From the NCBI RefSeq assembly GCF_040267685.1, contig NZ_CP158367.1, positions 1,674,001 through 1,738,000 on the forward strand: a stretch of 64,000 bases of DNA, in the 5' to 3' direction. The stretch is from Proteinivorax tanatarense. GTDB taxonomy: Bacteria; Bacillota; Proteinivoracia; Proteinivoracales; Proteinivoracaceae. The position numbers and the translations under genes were made by a program. The notes below the pieces were generated by a model that was given only the letters and a program-made list of their open reading frames with translations, was not told the DNA's origin and did no database searches. Each line of letters opens with the position of its first letter. The stretch's first letter is position 1. Below, in pieces: positions 1 through 7,555 of the stretch.

Positions 1-1445
1 ATAACATTTATTACTTCCTCAGCAACAGCTTCTGATATGGCATTATTACCTCCGATAATAAATGGTGTACCTTGAACCTCAAAAATATAGGATAAAATGT
101 TTGAATTTATTTGATTTTGTCGAGCTAACAAAATCGGCTTCCCGGTCTGCGCCGCTAATACTGAACTGGCCAAGGCATCGGGAAAATCTTCCCCAGTTGC
201 AACGACCACACCGTTATAGTAACCTGTGTCAAATTCCTTAGCTATCTCTAAAGAGGTTTCATAGCGGTCAGCTCCTGATATCCTATTTATTGTTACCCCC
301 TCATTTTCAAGTTGTGTAACAACACTTTTAGAAACAGCATTTTCTCCACCTACAATTACGACATTTTTTACGTCCCACTTGGCAATCGCCTCATTTGTAG
401 TATCGCGAAGGTGGTCTTTTGGGGTAAATAGTATAGGAACACTTTTTTTTGCAGCAACTGGTGCTATTGATAGTGCATCAGGATAGTTATTTCCCGTAGC
501 GAGAATTATGGTATCTTCTTGGTTTTCTTTTCTTAATTCATTACCGATTTCTATAGCTGTTTCATACCTATCTCTACCACTTAATATAGTAACTTGGTAC
601 CCTAAGGATTTAAGTTGTTTATCTACTGTAGAAGAAACAGCATTTTCACCACCTAGGATGTAAATATGATTTACACCTAACCTCTTTAATTCTTGTTTAG
701 TCGCATCATGTAAAGAATCTTTGCCTGTTAACAAAATCGGTGCATTCATTTGATATGCCAGCGGGGCTCCAGCTAGTGCATCTGGAAAATCTTCTCCACT
801 TGCTAATACTGCTATATCCGCTCCTAATGGCCAACCTTCTTTACTAACTTCCACAGCAGTAGTGTAGCGACAAGGACCAGATATTCTAAATTCTGATTCT
901 TCAAAGTCAGAAAAGGCAACTATTTCATTGTACTGGTTCGTAGTGCTTGGAAATGAGTAGTCGCTTATTACCTGCTCTTCCTTTTCGATTGCATCTTCTT
1001 CGGTTGCATCTTCTTCAGTTGCATCTTCTTCAGTTGCATCTTCTTCGGTTGCATCTTCTTCGGTTGCATCTTCTTCGGTTGCACCTTCTTCAGTTGCATC
1101 TTCTTCAGCTGCATCTTCTTCGGTTGCATCTTCTTCGGTTGCATCTTCTTCGGTTGCATCTTCTTCGGTTGCATCTTCTTCGGTTGCATCTTCTTCGGTT
1201 GCATCTTCTTCGGTTGCATCTTCTTCGGTTGCATCTTCTTCGGTTGCATCTTCTTCAGCTGCATCTTCTTCAGCTGCATCTTCTGTTACAATCTTTTCGT
1301 CAGGTGCATTTTCAATAGAAAAGTTATTTTTGTTAGCCTCTATATAGCTTTTTTCTTCGTTGTCATGTGCTAAAGTTGGTAAAGAAAAAGAAAAAACCAT
1401 AACAATAGCTAGCATAAGGGCAAAAAATTTCCGTGCTTTTCTCAT
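1..1445 (-). CDS. Cell-wall-binding repeat 2 (CWB2) surface protein, 3' end outside window
   Basis: The reading frame is open from an ATG at 1445 (GGGGGG ribosome site 7 nt upstream) to the window edge, so at least 481 residues are encoded and the C-terminus is missing. Residues 1-26 form a signal peptide with a hydrophobic core, probably cleaved after Leu-Ala in TLAHDN. Residues about 57-152 are 19 tandem copies of the pentapeptide TEEDA (variants AEEDA), encoded by a 15-bp direct repeat. From about residue 186 three CWB2 (Pfam 04122) repeats follow, recognisable by SGxDRYETA, ATGxxxPDAL and VGGxNAVS motifs. In Clostridia CWB2 triplets anchor surface proteins to anionic cell-wall polymer. 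The protein is therefore inferred to be exported and wall-bound, with the acidic repeat as a spacer. No functional domain is visible in the part present. Confidence 0.88.
   Translation of the reverse strand, partial: MRKARKFFALMLAIVMVFSFSLPTLAHDNEEKSYIEANKNNFSIENAPDEKIVTEDAAEEDAAEEDATEEDATEEDATEEDATEEDATEEDATEEDATEEDATEEDATEEDAAEEDATEEGATEEDATEEDATEEDATEEDATEEDATEEDAIEKEEQVISDYSFPSTTNQYNEIVAFSDFEESEFRISGPCRYTTAVEVSKEGWPLGADIAVLASGEDFPDALAGAPLAYQMNAPILLTGKDSLHDATKQELKRLGVNHIYILGGENAVSSTVDKQLKSLGYQVTILSGRDRYETAIEIGNELRKENQEDTIILATGNNYPDALSIAPVAAKKSVPILFTPKDHLRDTTNEAIAKWDVKNVVIVGGENAVSKSVVTQLENEGVTINRISGADRYETSLEIAKEFDTGYYNGVVVATGEDFPDALASSVLAAQTGKPILLARQNQINSNILSYIFEVQGTPFIIGGNNAISEAVAEEVINV
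991..1275 (-). repeat. 15-bp in-frame minisatellite (19 copies)
   Basis: Nineteen head-to-tail copies of a 15-bp unit (plus-strand GCATCTTCTTCGGTT) lie inside the CWB2 gene and encode TEEDA. Units differ only by GGTT/AGTT/AGCT endings and one GCACC. Copy number changes would keep the frame. Confidence 0.95.
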
Positions 1446-1537
1446 TGTGACACCCCCCTTTCGTTTATAAGTTTCACACCATATTTTGCTACATCAACTT
1501 AATTCGACAAAAAGTATATATTTCCTTCAAGAACAAA

Positions 1538-1564
1538 AAAAAAAGCGTTGGTCACGCTTTTTTT
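1538..1564 (-). terminator. Rho-independent terminator after the glycosyltransferase gene
   Basis: An 11-bp stem (AAAAAAAGCGT with ACGCTTTTTTT, 5-nt loop) lies just past the stop at 1575 and ends in a T tract on the minus strand. Confidence 0.75.
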
Positions 1565-1574
1565 ACTTAGCATT

Positions 1575-2756
1575 TTAATTTTTAGATTTATTAATATGCT
1601 TATTACTTTGCTCAAATAAAAGTTTTGAGTATTCTCTGTGTAATCTTTCTACCACTAAATTTTCATCAAAATTATTAAGAATTAGTTCTATACCATTTTT
1701 CTTATACTGCTCTCTTTTACATGGTTTACCAATTAGTTCTTTTAGAGCTTCGGTCATCGCTGTAACTTCACCATAGGGAACTAAGGTTCCAGTATGTTGA
1801 TCTTTTATAATTTCCCTTGTACCTAACACGTCAGTTCCAATTACTGGAATTTGCGCTGTCATCGACTCCATAATTATGCGAGGCAACCCCTCTTTTTTTG
1901 AAGGTAGCACTACTAGCTGGGTTATTGCTAGTAACTCTGTAATATCCTCTACATACCCAACTTTCTTAATATAGTGTTGTAAGTTAAGCTGTTTAATTTT
2001 TTCATCAATCTTCTGTTCATAATCTGATTCATAGCCAAAATTTCCTCCGGCTAATAGAACGATTATCTTGTCATCACCAGTTTCATCTATATATTTTTTT
2101 AGAGCTTTTAGAAAAAACAAATGTCCTTTAACCGGTTCTAACCTAGCATACAAACCTATAACAAACTTATCTTTTATGTTATATTTTTTTAATATTTGAT
2201 CTTGTGGTTTTTGCTTAATATTATTTTTTATTTCATCAATATTTACCCCGTTTCCTTCATAGATAGCTCTTTGGTTAGGAACTAAGTTATATTTTCTAAT
2301 TTGATTAAGGTCTTCATGGTTTTGAGAAAATATTATATCAGTAAACCTTCCAACAAATTTTTCACACAACTTATAAGCATGAAATTTTATTTTTTTCTGG
2401 TTAGAGTAGAAAGACAAACCATGGGATGTATGGATGATATATGGTACTTTAGCAAGTTTTGCTGCAGTGCGCCCAATAATTCCAGCTTTTGAACTGTGGG
2501 TATGAACAATAGTGAATTTATACTTTTTTAGATATCTAGCTAATTTAAAAATAGCTACCAAATCTTTAAAAGGTCTAATTTCTCTATGAATATCAATATT
2601 ATGCGTAGTTATTCCTTCTTCTATAATATCATCCCTGTATTTACAAAAAGGAGCCATAACATGGACTTCATATCCCTTAGATTGTAATCCTTTTAATTTA
2701 TTTAACATTAACTTCTTTATAAAAAAGTCTGTGTTGGCAATGTGCAGTATTTTCAT
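1575..2756 (-). CDS. Glycosyltransferase family 4 protein
   Basis: The protein (393 residues) has the GT-B two-domain architecture: an N-terminal acceptor domain beginning MKILHIANTDFF and a C-terminal nucleotide-sugar domain with the EX7E motif in EGLPRIIME at about residue 290, followed by TDVLGTREII. Such enzymes move a sugar from a nucleotide donor to a lipid-linked or polysaccharide acceptor on the cytoplasmic face. The start chosen is the ATG at 2756, preceded by AGGAGG at optimal distance; an in-frame ATG at 2774 lies upstream of that site. The gene follows a WecA/TagO-like phosphosugar transferase with 39 bp between them, so the two probably act in the same envelope-polymer pathway. 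Donor and acceptor cannot be told from sequence. Confidence 0.85.
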   Translation of the reverse strand: MKILHIANTDFFIKKLMLNKLKGLQSKGYEVHVMAPFCKYRDDIIEEGITTHNIDIHREIRPFKDLVAIFKLARYLKKYKFTIVHTHSSKAGIIGRTAAKLAKVPYIIHTSHGLSFYSNQKKIKFHAYKLCEKFVGRFTDIIFSQNHEDLNQIRKYNLVPNQRAIYEGNGVNIDEIKNNIKQKPQDQILKKYNIKDKFVIGLYARLEPVKGHLFFLKALKKYIDETGDDKIIVLLAGGNFGYESDYEQKIDEKIKQLNLQHYIKKVGYVEDITELLAITQLVVLPSKKEGLPRIIMESMTAQIPVIGTDVLGTREIIKDQHTGTLVPYGEVTAMTEALKELIGKPCKREQYKKNGIELILNNFDENLVVERLHREYSKLLFEQSNKHINKSKN

Positions 2757-2795
2757 AATATCCTCCTGTTGCATAAAAAATATAAAAACTTCATG

Positions 2796-3857
2796 CTAAT
2801 CTGTCGCATTTGCCTTTTCTATCGTTGTAGCAACCTCTTTTACAGATACTTTATAATATATAGGAAGTATAACTTTTTCAGGGGTATATGCAACATATGA
2901 CAGCGCTAGCATAAAAATCGCCATAATAATGGTTATAAATAAACTTGATACTATTAGTGTTGTGACTCCAGCTACTGCCGCTATGAGGCTTAAAGCTCCT
3001 AAAATATAACAACTGTTACACGGAGAAACATTTTGAGCTAATAATTTGTGGTGTATATGTTTACAGTCTGGAGAGAAAATAGGTTTTTTATTGAGGGAGC
3101 GTCTTATAATTGCACAGCCCGTATCAAAAATGGGTATAAATACTAAAAAAATAAATCCCATAGTTTGGACGTTACTATTTTGACCAATTATATCTAAAGA
3201 AGCTAATGAAATGATATAACCAAGCTGCAAACTTCCACAGTCTCCCAAAAAGAGTTTAGATGGATGTTTATTAAATATATAAAAAGCTATAGTAGCTCCT
3301 AGGTAAATTAATATTAGTCCTTGAAGTGAGCTTCTAAAAATTATAGTAACTAATGCAAGCATTGTTAGGGCTATTATAGAAAGTAAGGAGGACAGTCCAT
3401 CTAATCCATCAATTAAATTTACTGCATTCATTATCGCTGTTATCCATAAAACTGTAAATATCATAGAATAGATATAACTTAGATAGATTGTCGTATTCCC
3501 CAATGCTATATAATTAAGCTCAAAACCAAGGTAAAAAGTTATTAGCCCAATAAAAATTTGACATATAAGTTTGTGATTTGCTTTTAATGAATATATGTCA
3601 TCTAATATACCTAGTATAAATACCAAGGTTATGGGAATAGCAACATTTAGCGGTACAACTATAAATATAAAGTTAGTAACCAAAAACGAAAGATAAATTG
3701 CAATTCCTCCGGAACGAGGTTTTGCAGTCTTGTGTATTTTGCGATTGTTAGGTTTATCTAAGATAAACATTGTTCCAATTCTTATAACAGCAGGCATTAA
3801 AGTAAAACTAATAAAAAAACCAAAAAACAAAAGTAGTATCTTCCCCAAACCTATCAC
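2796..3857 (-). CDS. Polyprenyl-phosphate phospho-sugar transferase (MraY/WecA/TagO family)
   Basis: A polytopic membrane protein of 353 residues with about ten or eleven hydrophobic segments. Family signatures are present in order: KPRSGG near residue 47, DDIYSLKANHK (the Mg-binding DD) near 87, NLIDGLDGL near 147, FLGDCGS near 204 and the cytoplasmic HIHHKLL near 268. The family transfers a phospho-sugar (typically GlcNAc-1-P) from UDP-sugar to undecaprenyl phosphate, starting wall teichoic acid or another envelope glycan. The HIHH motif points to the WecA/TagO branch rather than MraY. The start is GTG at 3857; its ribosome site is weak. It is the first gene of a two-gene unit with the downstream glycosyltransferase. 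It fits the nearby LCP proteins, which attach such undecaprenyl-linked polymers to peptidoglycan. Confidence 0.85.
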   Translation of the reverse strand: MIGLGKILLLFFGFFISFTLMPAVIRIGTMFILDKPNNRKIHKTAKPRSGGIAIYLSFLVTNFIFIVVPLNVAIPITLVFILGILDDIYSLKANHKLICQIFIGLITFYLGFELNYIALGNTTIYLSYIYSMIFTVLWITAIMNAVNLIDGLDGLSSLLSIIALTMLALVTIIFRSSLQGLILIYLGATIAFYIFNKHPSKLFLGDCGSLQLGYIISLASLDIIGQNSNVQTMGFIFLVFIPIFDTGCAIIRRSLNKKPIFSPDCKHIHHKLLAQNVSPCNSCYILGALSLIAAVAGVTTLIVSSLFITIIMAIFMLALSYVAYTPEKVILPIYYKVSVKEVATTIEKANATD

Positions 3858-4087
3858 CCCAGTTTTGTTCTTTATATATCAAGATTTCTTTATTTATTAG
3901 TAATCTTATATAAAGAACTTCAAAGTATTATTATTCACTTATGTGTTAATTTAGTACGTGATTATATATAGAAAAATTAAGTTTTTTTAAGCAAAACTGA
4001 ATATAACATCAACAACGACTGACTCTTATTTTAGCATAATATCAAGAGAAAAGTAAGATACAGTTTTTAAAAGTTAACAAATAAACT

Positions 4088-4129
4088 AAAAATAAGCCTT
4101 GTAATTTATAGTGTGCAAGGCTTATTTTT
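4088..4129 (-). terminator. Terminator after the MucBP/Ig-like LCP gene
   Basis: A 13-14-bp stem (AAAATAAGCCTTG paired with CAAGGCTTATTTT) begins about 5 nt beyond the stop at 4134. Confidence 0.8.
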
Positions 4130-4133
4130 ATAA

Positions 4134-6059
4134 CTATGGAGTTAACGGCTCATCTTTAAATATATACGATTGTAGCTTCTTGGCAACTTCTTCAATATCA
4201 AATACATAATAATATACTCCATTTATCATCTGCCCTCTTGCAACAGAAGAGTCCGGGTATTGTTGTTGTTCAATGGTTGTGATGTTTTGCATTACTGTTT
4301 TACGACCTAAGTTTAGCATTTCTGTAGATGTCAGGTTAGTTGTTAAGTGTGGAAAAACATCATTTAACATTCTAGGATAAGATGTAACCGGTGTATTTAA
4401 TCCAGCCTCGATAGCTGATTCCATAATATCCCTTTGTCTCCTTGCCCTTTCAAAGTCGGAATCTATTTTTCTTATACGGGAAAACCTAAGGGCTTGTTCC
4501 CCATTAAGAGTATACGTCCCTGCTCCGTTAATGCCACTTAGTTGCCTAGCTTCTGCCTCAGTTACATATACTTCTACTCCCCCTACGGCGTCTACTATAG
4601 CGGGCATGGAATCAAAGTTAACCGATACAAAGTGCCTAATGTCTAGCCCAAAGTTTTGATTAATTGTTTTAATAGCTAGTTCCGGTCCTCCGAAAGCGTG
4701 GGCATGGTTAATTTTATCCATCCCTCTACCGGGTATTTCTACATATGAATCTCGTACAATAGATGTTATTTTGATTTTTTTGTGTATTTCATCCAGGGTT
4801 AGTATCATTATTGCATCACTACGTCCACGCATATCCCCTTCTGCATCTATACCAAAAACTGCTATATTTGTTATACCCCGCTCACCTTCACCGGTAATTC
4901 CTAATGATTCATCATCTTGAGAGATTCGCTCTCTTTCTATTCTACCTAAAAGGTACATTGAGCCTAGGTAAAAAAATAAGATGCTAGCTAATAGTGCCGA
5001 TACAACGGATATAATTATTTTCTTTTTGCGACTTTTAGGTTTTCGTTTTCCTATTGGTTTTTCGCTTTGAGTTTTTTCAATAGGTTCAATTGGAGTAGCT
5101 GTTTTCTCCGAAGGCTTAGGTTTAGTCTGTTTAACCTGTTTTCTTTTTACTTTTAAGTAATAATAGACAGCGCCAGCAATTGCAGCAATTGCTAGGATAA
5201 TTGTCATTATACCCCAAAAAGTACCAAAAAATCCTTTTGGTTTTTCCTCGATATCGACCGTAAAGGTTGTTTCAAAGTCTTCATAAATAACATAAACTTC
5301 TTGTTCTTGGTAAGGCTCTGTACTGTCAAATCCTTCAATTGTTAAATCTTCTGATGGAAGTAGCTCTTCTGTGCCGTCAGTAAAAACTTTGCTAACTACT
5401 AGTCCATCGGTATCAAGCTCTTCACCAACAAAGTAATGGGTTTTAAATGGATAATTATTTATGATAATTTTTGCTATTTCTAGTTCTTCTTCATCTTCAG
5501 TTTCAGTTGGTGTTCGAGGAATTTCTCTGTATATAAAGGTAACCTCTTTTGTTTGTCCATCTTGAGATAAAGTAACTCTTTCTGTAGATGGGCTTATAAG
5601 CTCATAGTCGGAAAAAGTAAATGCATCAAAAGTGTATGTCCCCATGTTTTGATTATTTAAAACAGTGGGATCTTTTATGCTGTTTCCGTATTCATCAATA
5701 TAATAGACGATGATACTTCCTTTAGGATCTGCCTGAGGTTCTGGTTCAGGTTCTGGTTCTGGTTCTTGCCCTTGTTCTGACTCTTGCTCTTGTTCTGACT
5801 CTTGCTCTTGTTCTGATTCTTGCTCTTGTTCTGACTCTTGCTCTTGTTCTGACTCTTGCTCTTGTTCTGACTCTTGCTCTTGTTCTGACTCTTGCTCTTG
5901 TTCTTGTTCACCATTTGTATCGTTATCGTTTGTAACGTCTTCTACATCATCATTGTTGTTTGCATCATTGCTTTCAGCCCAAGCATTAACTGTTACAATG
6001 TTTGCCAATAAAAAAAATACTAAGGCTATTAAGAGACACTTTTTCATCATTTTTTTCAT
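4134..6059 (-). CDS. LytR-CpsA-Psr (LCP) family protein with extracellular MucBP-like and Ig-like domains
   Basis: The 641-residue protein is a large member of the LCP family, which ligates undecaprenyl-pyrophosphate-linked glycopolymers to peptidoglycan. Visible in order: signal peptide (1-28); seven EQEQES hexapeptides and an EP run (about 51-110); a MucBP-like domain (GSIIVYYIDEYGN..., about 113-180); an Ig-like domain of the Big_3 kind (FVGEELDTDGLVVSKVFTDG, about 195-275); a transmembrane helix (about 280-302); a lysine-rich stretch; a second helix (about 347-370); then the LCP domain (395-560) with RSDAIM, IVRDSYVEIPG, KINHAHAFGG, LNGEQALRFSRIRK and FERARRQRD, so the acidic and arginine residues of the active site are kept. 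Inferred topology: N-terminal domains outside, a short basic cytoplasmic loop, LCP domain outside. The start has GTGGGGT upstream and a terminator follows. Confidence 0.9.
   Translation of the reverse strand: MKKMMKKCLLIALVFFLLANIVTVNAWAESNDANNNDDVEDVTNDNDTNGEQEQEQESEQEQESEQEQESEQEQESEQEQESEQEQESEQEQESEQGQEPEPEPEPEPQADPKGSIIVYYIDEYGNSIKDPTVLNNQNMGTYTFDAFTFSDYELISPSTERVTLSQDGQTKEVTFIYREIPRTPTETEDEEELEIAKIIINNYPFKTHYFVGEELDTDGLVVSKVFTDGTEELLPSEDLTIEGFDSTEPYQEQEVYVIYEDFETTFTVDIEEKPKGFFGTFWGIMTIILAIAAIAGAVYYYLKVKRKQVKQTKPKPSEKTATPIEPIEKTQSEKPIGKRKPKSRKKKIIISVVSALLASILFFYLGSMYLLGRIERERISQDDESLGITGEGERGITNIAVFGIDAEGDMRGRSDAIMILTLDEIHKKIKITSIVRDSYVEIPGRGMDKINHAHAFGGPELAIKTINQNFGLDIRHFVSVNFDSMPAIVDAVGGVEVYVTEAEARQLSGINGAGTYTLNGEQALRFSRIRKIDSDFERARRQRDIMESAIEAGLNTPVTSYPRMLNDVFPHLTTNLTSTEMLNLGRKTVMQNITTIEQQQYPDSSVARGQMINGVYYYVFDIEEVAKKLQSYIFKDEPLTP
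5772..5910 (-). repeat. 18-bp in-frame minisatellite (7 copies)
   Basis: Seven near-identical 18-bp units inside the LCP gene encode EQEQES and run on into GQEPEPEPEP. One unit carries a silent T for C change. The repeat produces an acidic spacer between the signal peptide and the MucBP-like domain. Confidence 0.9.
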
Positions 6060-6159
6060 ATTTTATACCCCACATTTATTAAAGTTATTTTTAACCCATA
6101 CTTCTCCCTTATATTCGACAAAAAATTGTTATATCCTCTTTTTCTTCCTATTTAAGACC

Positions 6160-6400
6160 GAATTTACAATTTACAATGGACAACTGTTTTAAAAAGGCAA
6201 AGTTCAAGGGCGAATTTACAATTTACAATTTACAATGGACAATTAAGACCCACTTAGTTATCCTGAACACTGCCAACTGCCTTTGTTTCCATGAATTATT
6301 ATGGCCGGCACTGAGGCCGGCCACTACCGCTTTGCGGGGGGGGGATTTGCTTTTCCGCTTTCTGCTTTCTGCTTTCCACCTTCCACTTTCCCCCTTCCCA
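6160..6400 (+). repeat. Composite intergenic repeat, copy 1 (modules a, d, e)
   Basis: The gap between two LCP genes holds: module a, twice (AT-rich TTTACAATTTACAATGG text at 6166-6182 and 6211-6245); module d, a GC-rich double hairpin at 6302-6338; and module e, a pyrimidine tract of CTTTCCAC-type words at 6351-6400. The tandem modules b and c seen at other loci are reduced to a few words. The same modules in the same order recur at 7425-7555, 14300-14590, 25021-25505 and around the split IS481 copy. Confidence 0.75.
6302..6338 (+). repeat. GC-rich double hairpin (module d)
   Basis: Two adjacent hairpins: GGCCGGC paired with GCCGGCC across a 5-6-nt loop, then CCGC-TTT-GCGG. Much more GC-rich than its surroundings. 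Other copies at 7471-7507, 14511-14548 and, inverted, 25079-25114. Confidence 0.8.
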
Positions 6401-6405
6401 CATTA

Positions 6406-7360
6406 TCAGTATGTCATTTTTTTTGCTTTTTTTCTCCATTTTAGTATGTCTATGCTTAGGTACTCTTTGTTGTTTGTTTTAATTTTTTCTCCTTCTATTT
6501 CCTTTACTTTTACTGTGGTGTTGGGTATTTTGTATAGAATTTTGCGGTGGGATAGAGCTTCTGTTGGTCCTATGTTGGTGTGTAGATGTGGTTTGACTTC
6601 TAGAATTAAGCTTATGTATTTTGGTATGTTTCTTACACTTATTATATCAGTGGTCATTTGGGTTATAGCTTCATCAGCAGGGGTCCCTGCTGGAGGGGTT
6701 TTTACTCCCAGTTGGGATTCGAAGGCATGCATTATTTCTCTAACTGAGCTTCTTGATATTTTTACATAGTAATGTATGTCTATATCTAGTAGCATTTCTA
6801 TGGATGTTATTAGACCTTCTATGCCTAAAGCACCATATGATGTTCCAAGCTGATTATATCCTCTTGTAGGTATTTTTGCATATGTTTCTTTTGGTAATAT
6901 TATCATTCCAATCTTTTCGCTCTCTTCGTTGTATTGGGTTATCATTAAATACTCAGCTTCATAATTATTAGTTCTTATAAAAAGGGTATTTATCAGGTTA
7001 GAATCCTCAGTAGTACGCCCTTGTGCATATATTTCTTCCATTTCCTCTGATAATGTTTTACCTTGCTCATGCTCCTTATTATTCTTCTTTTCTTTTACTT
7101 TTTCTTTGATTTCATTATTATCTTTTTTTTCTTGACAAGAACTAGAAGGTTTTTTATCTACACTTTCTGGACAGTTGTTAAAATAGCTTTTGTATTCAAG
7201 TAATTTGCTGTCTTCAAGAATAAAGTATTCAGCTTTATTTGGCACCGATGTATTAAAGATTTTATCATATGTGTTATGGGTTAATACTGAACCATAGGCA
7301 AGTAAAGGAAAAAATATTAAGATTAAGATAGCAAATGATATTTTCTTGATTTTTAGTCAT
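6406..7360 (-). pseudogene. Decayed LCP-family paralogue
   Basis: The frame from a GTG at 7245 to 6406 gives 279 residues that align with the LCP protein encoded at 11940, for example LMITQYNEESEKIGMIILP and the matching C-termini. The family core is lost: KINHAHAFGG has become a run reading YNQLGTSYGALG, and the LNGxxAL...R.R and R..RQ region that carries active-site arginines is deleted. Upstream of the GTG the same frame encodes a membrane anchor (KIKKISFAILILIFFPLLAY) up to a TGA at 7357-7359 but has no ATG/GTG/TTG there. Removing one A from the A5 run at 7350-7354 would join an ATG at 7358-7360 to this anchor. Both defects suggest a gene in decay; a soluble product from the GTG, or a rare start codon, cannot be excluded. 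Confidence 0.7.
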
Positions 7361-7424
7361 CCTCCCTATTTAAATAGCAAAAACTGAACTTGCAATTAAA
7401 ACCTATTTGATGGCCAGTTGGTCA

Positions 7425-7555
7425 ATTAAAAGCTGAATTTACATTTTGCAATGACAATTGACAGACTTTGTGGTCCGGCACTGAAGCCGGCCACTACCAC
7501 TTTGTGGAACGTTCTCCCATCCACTTTTTACTTTTCCCTTTTTCTTTTTCACCTA
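7425..7555 (+). repeat. Composite intergenic repeat, copy 2 (modules a, d, e)
   Basis: Module a text (AATTTACATTTTGCAATG) is followed by the double hairpin at 7471-7507 and a pyrimidine tract (CATCCACTTTTTACTTTTCC). In this copy the second hairpin reads CCAC-TTT-GTGG where other copies read CCGC-TTT-GCGG, so both sides of one base pair changed together. Confidence 0.65.

Noticed and set aside
947-1318. Leucine/histidine-rich plus-strand frame opposite the CWB2 gene
   Set aside because: It is the antisense reading of the 15-bp minisatellite; repeats whose length is a multiple of three are open in several frames.
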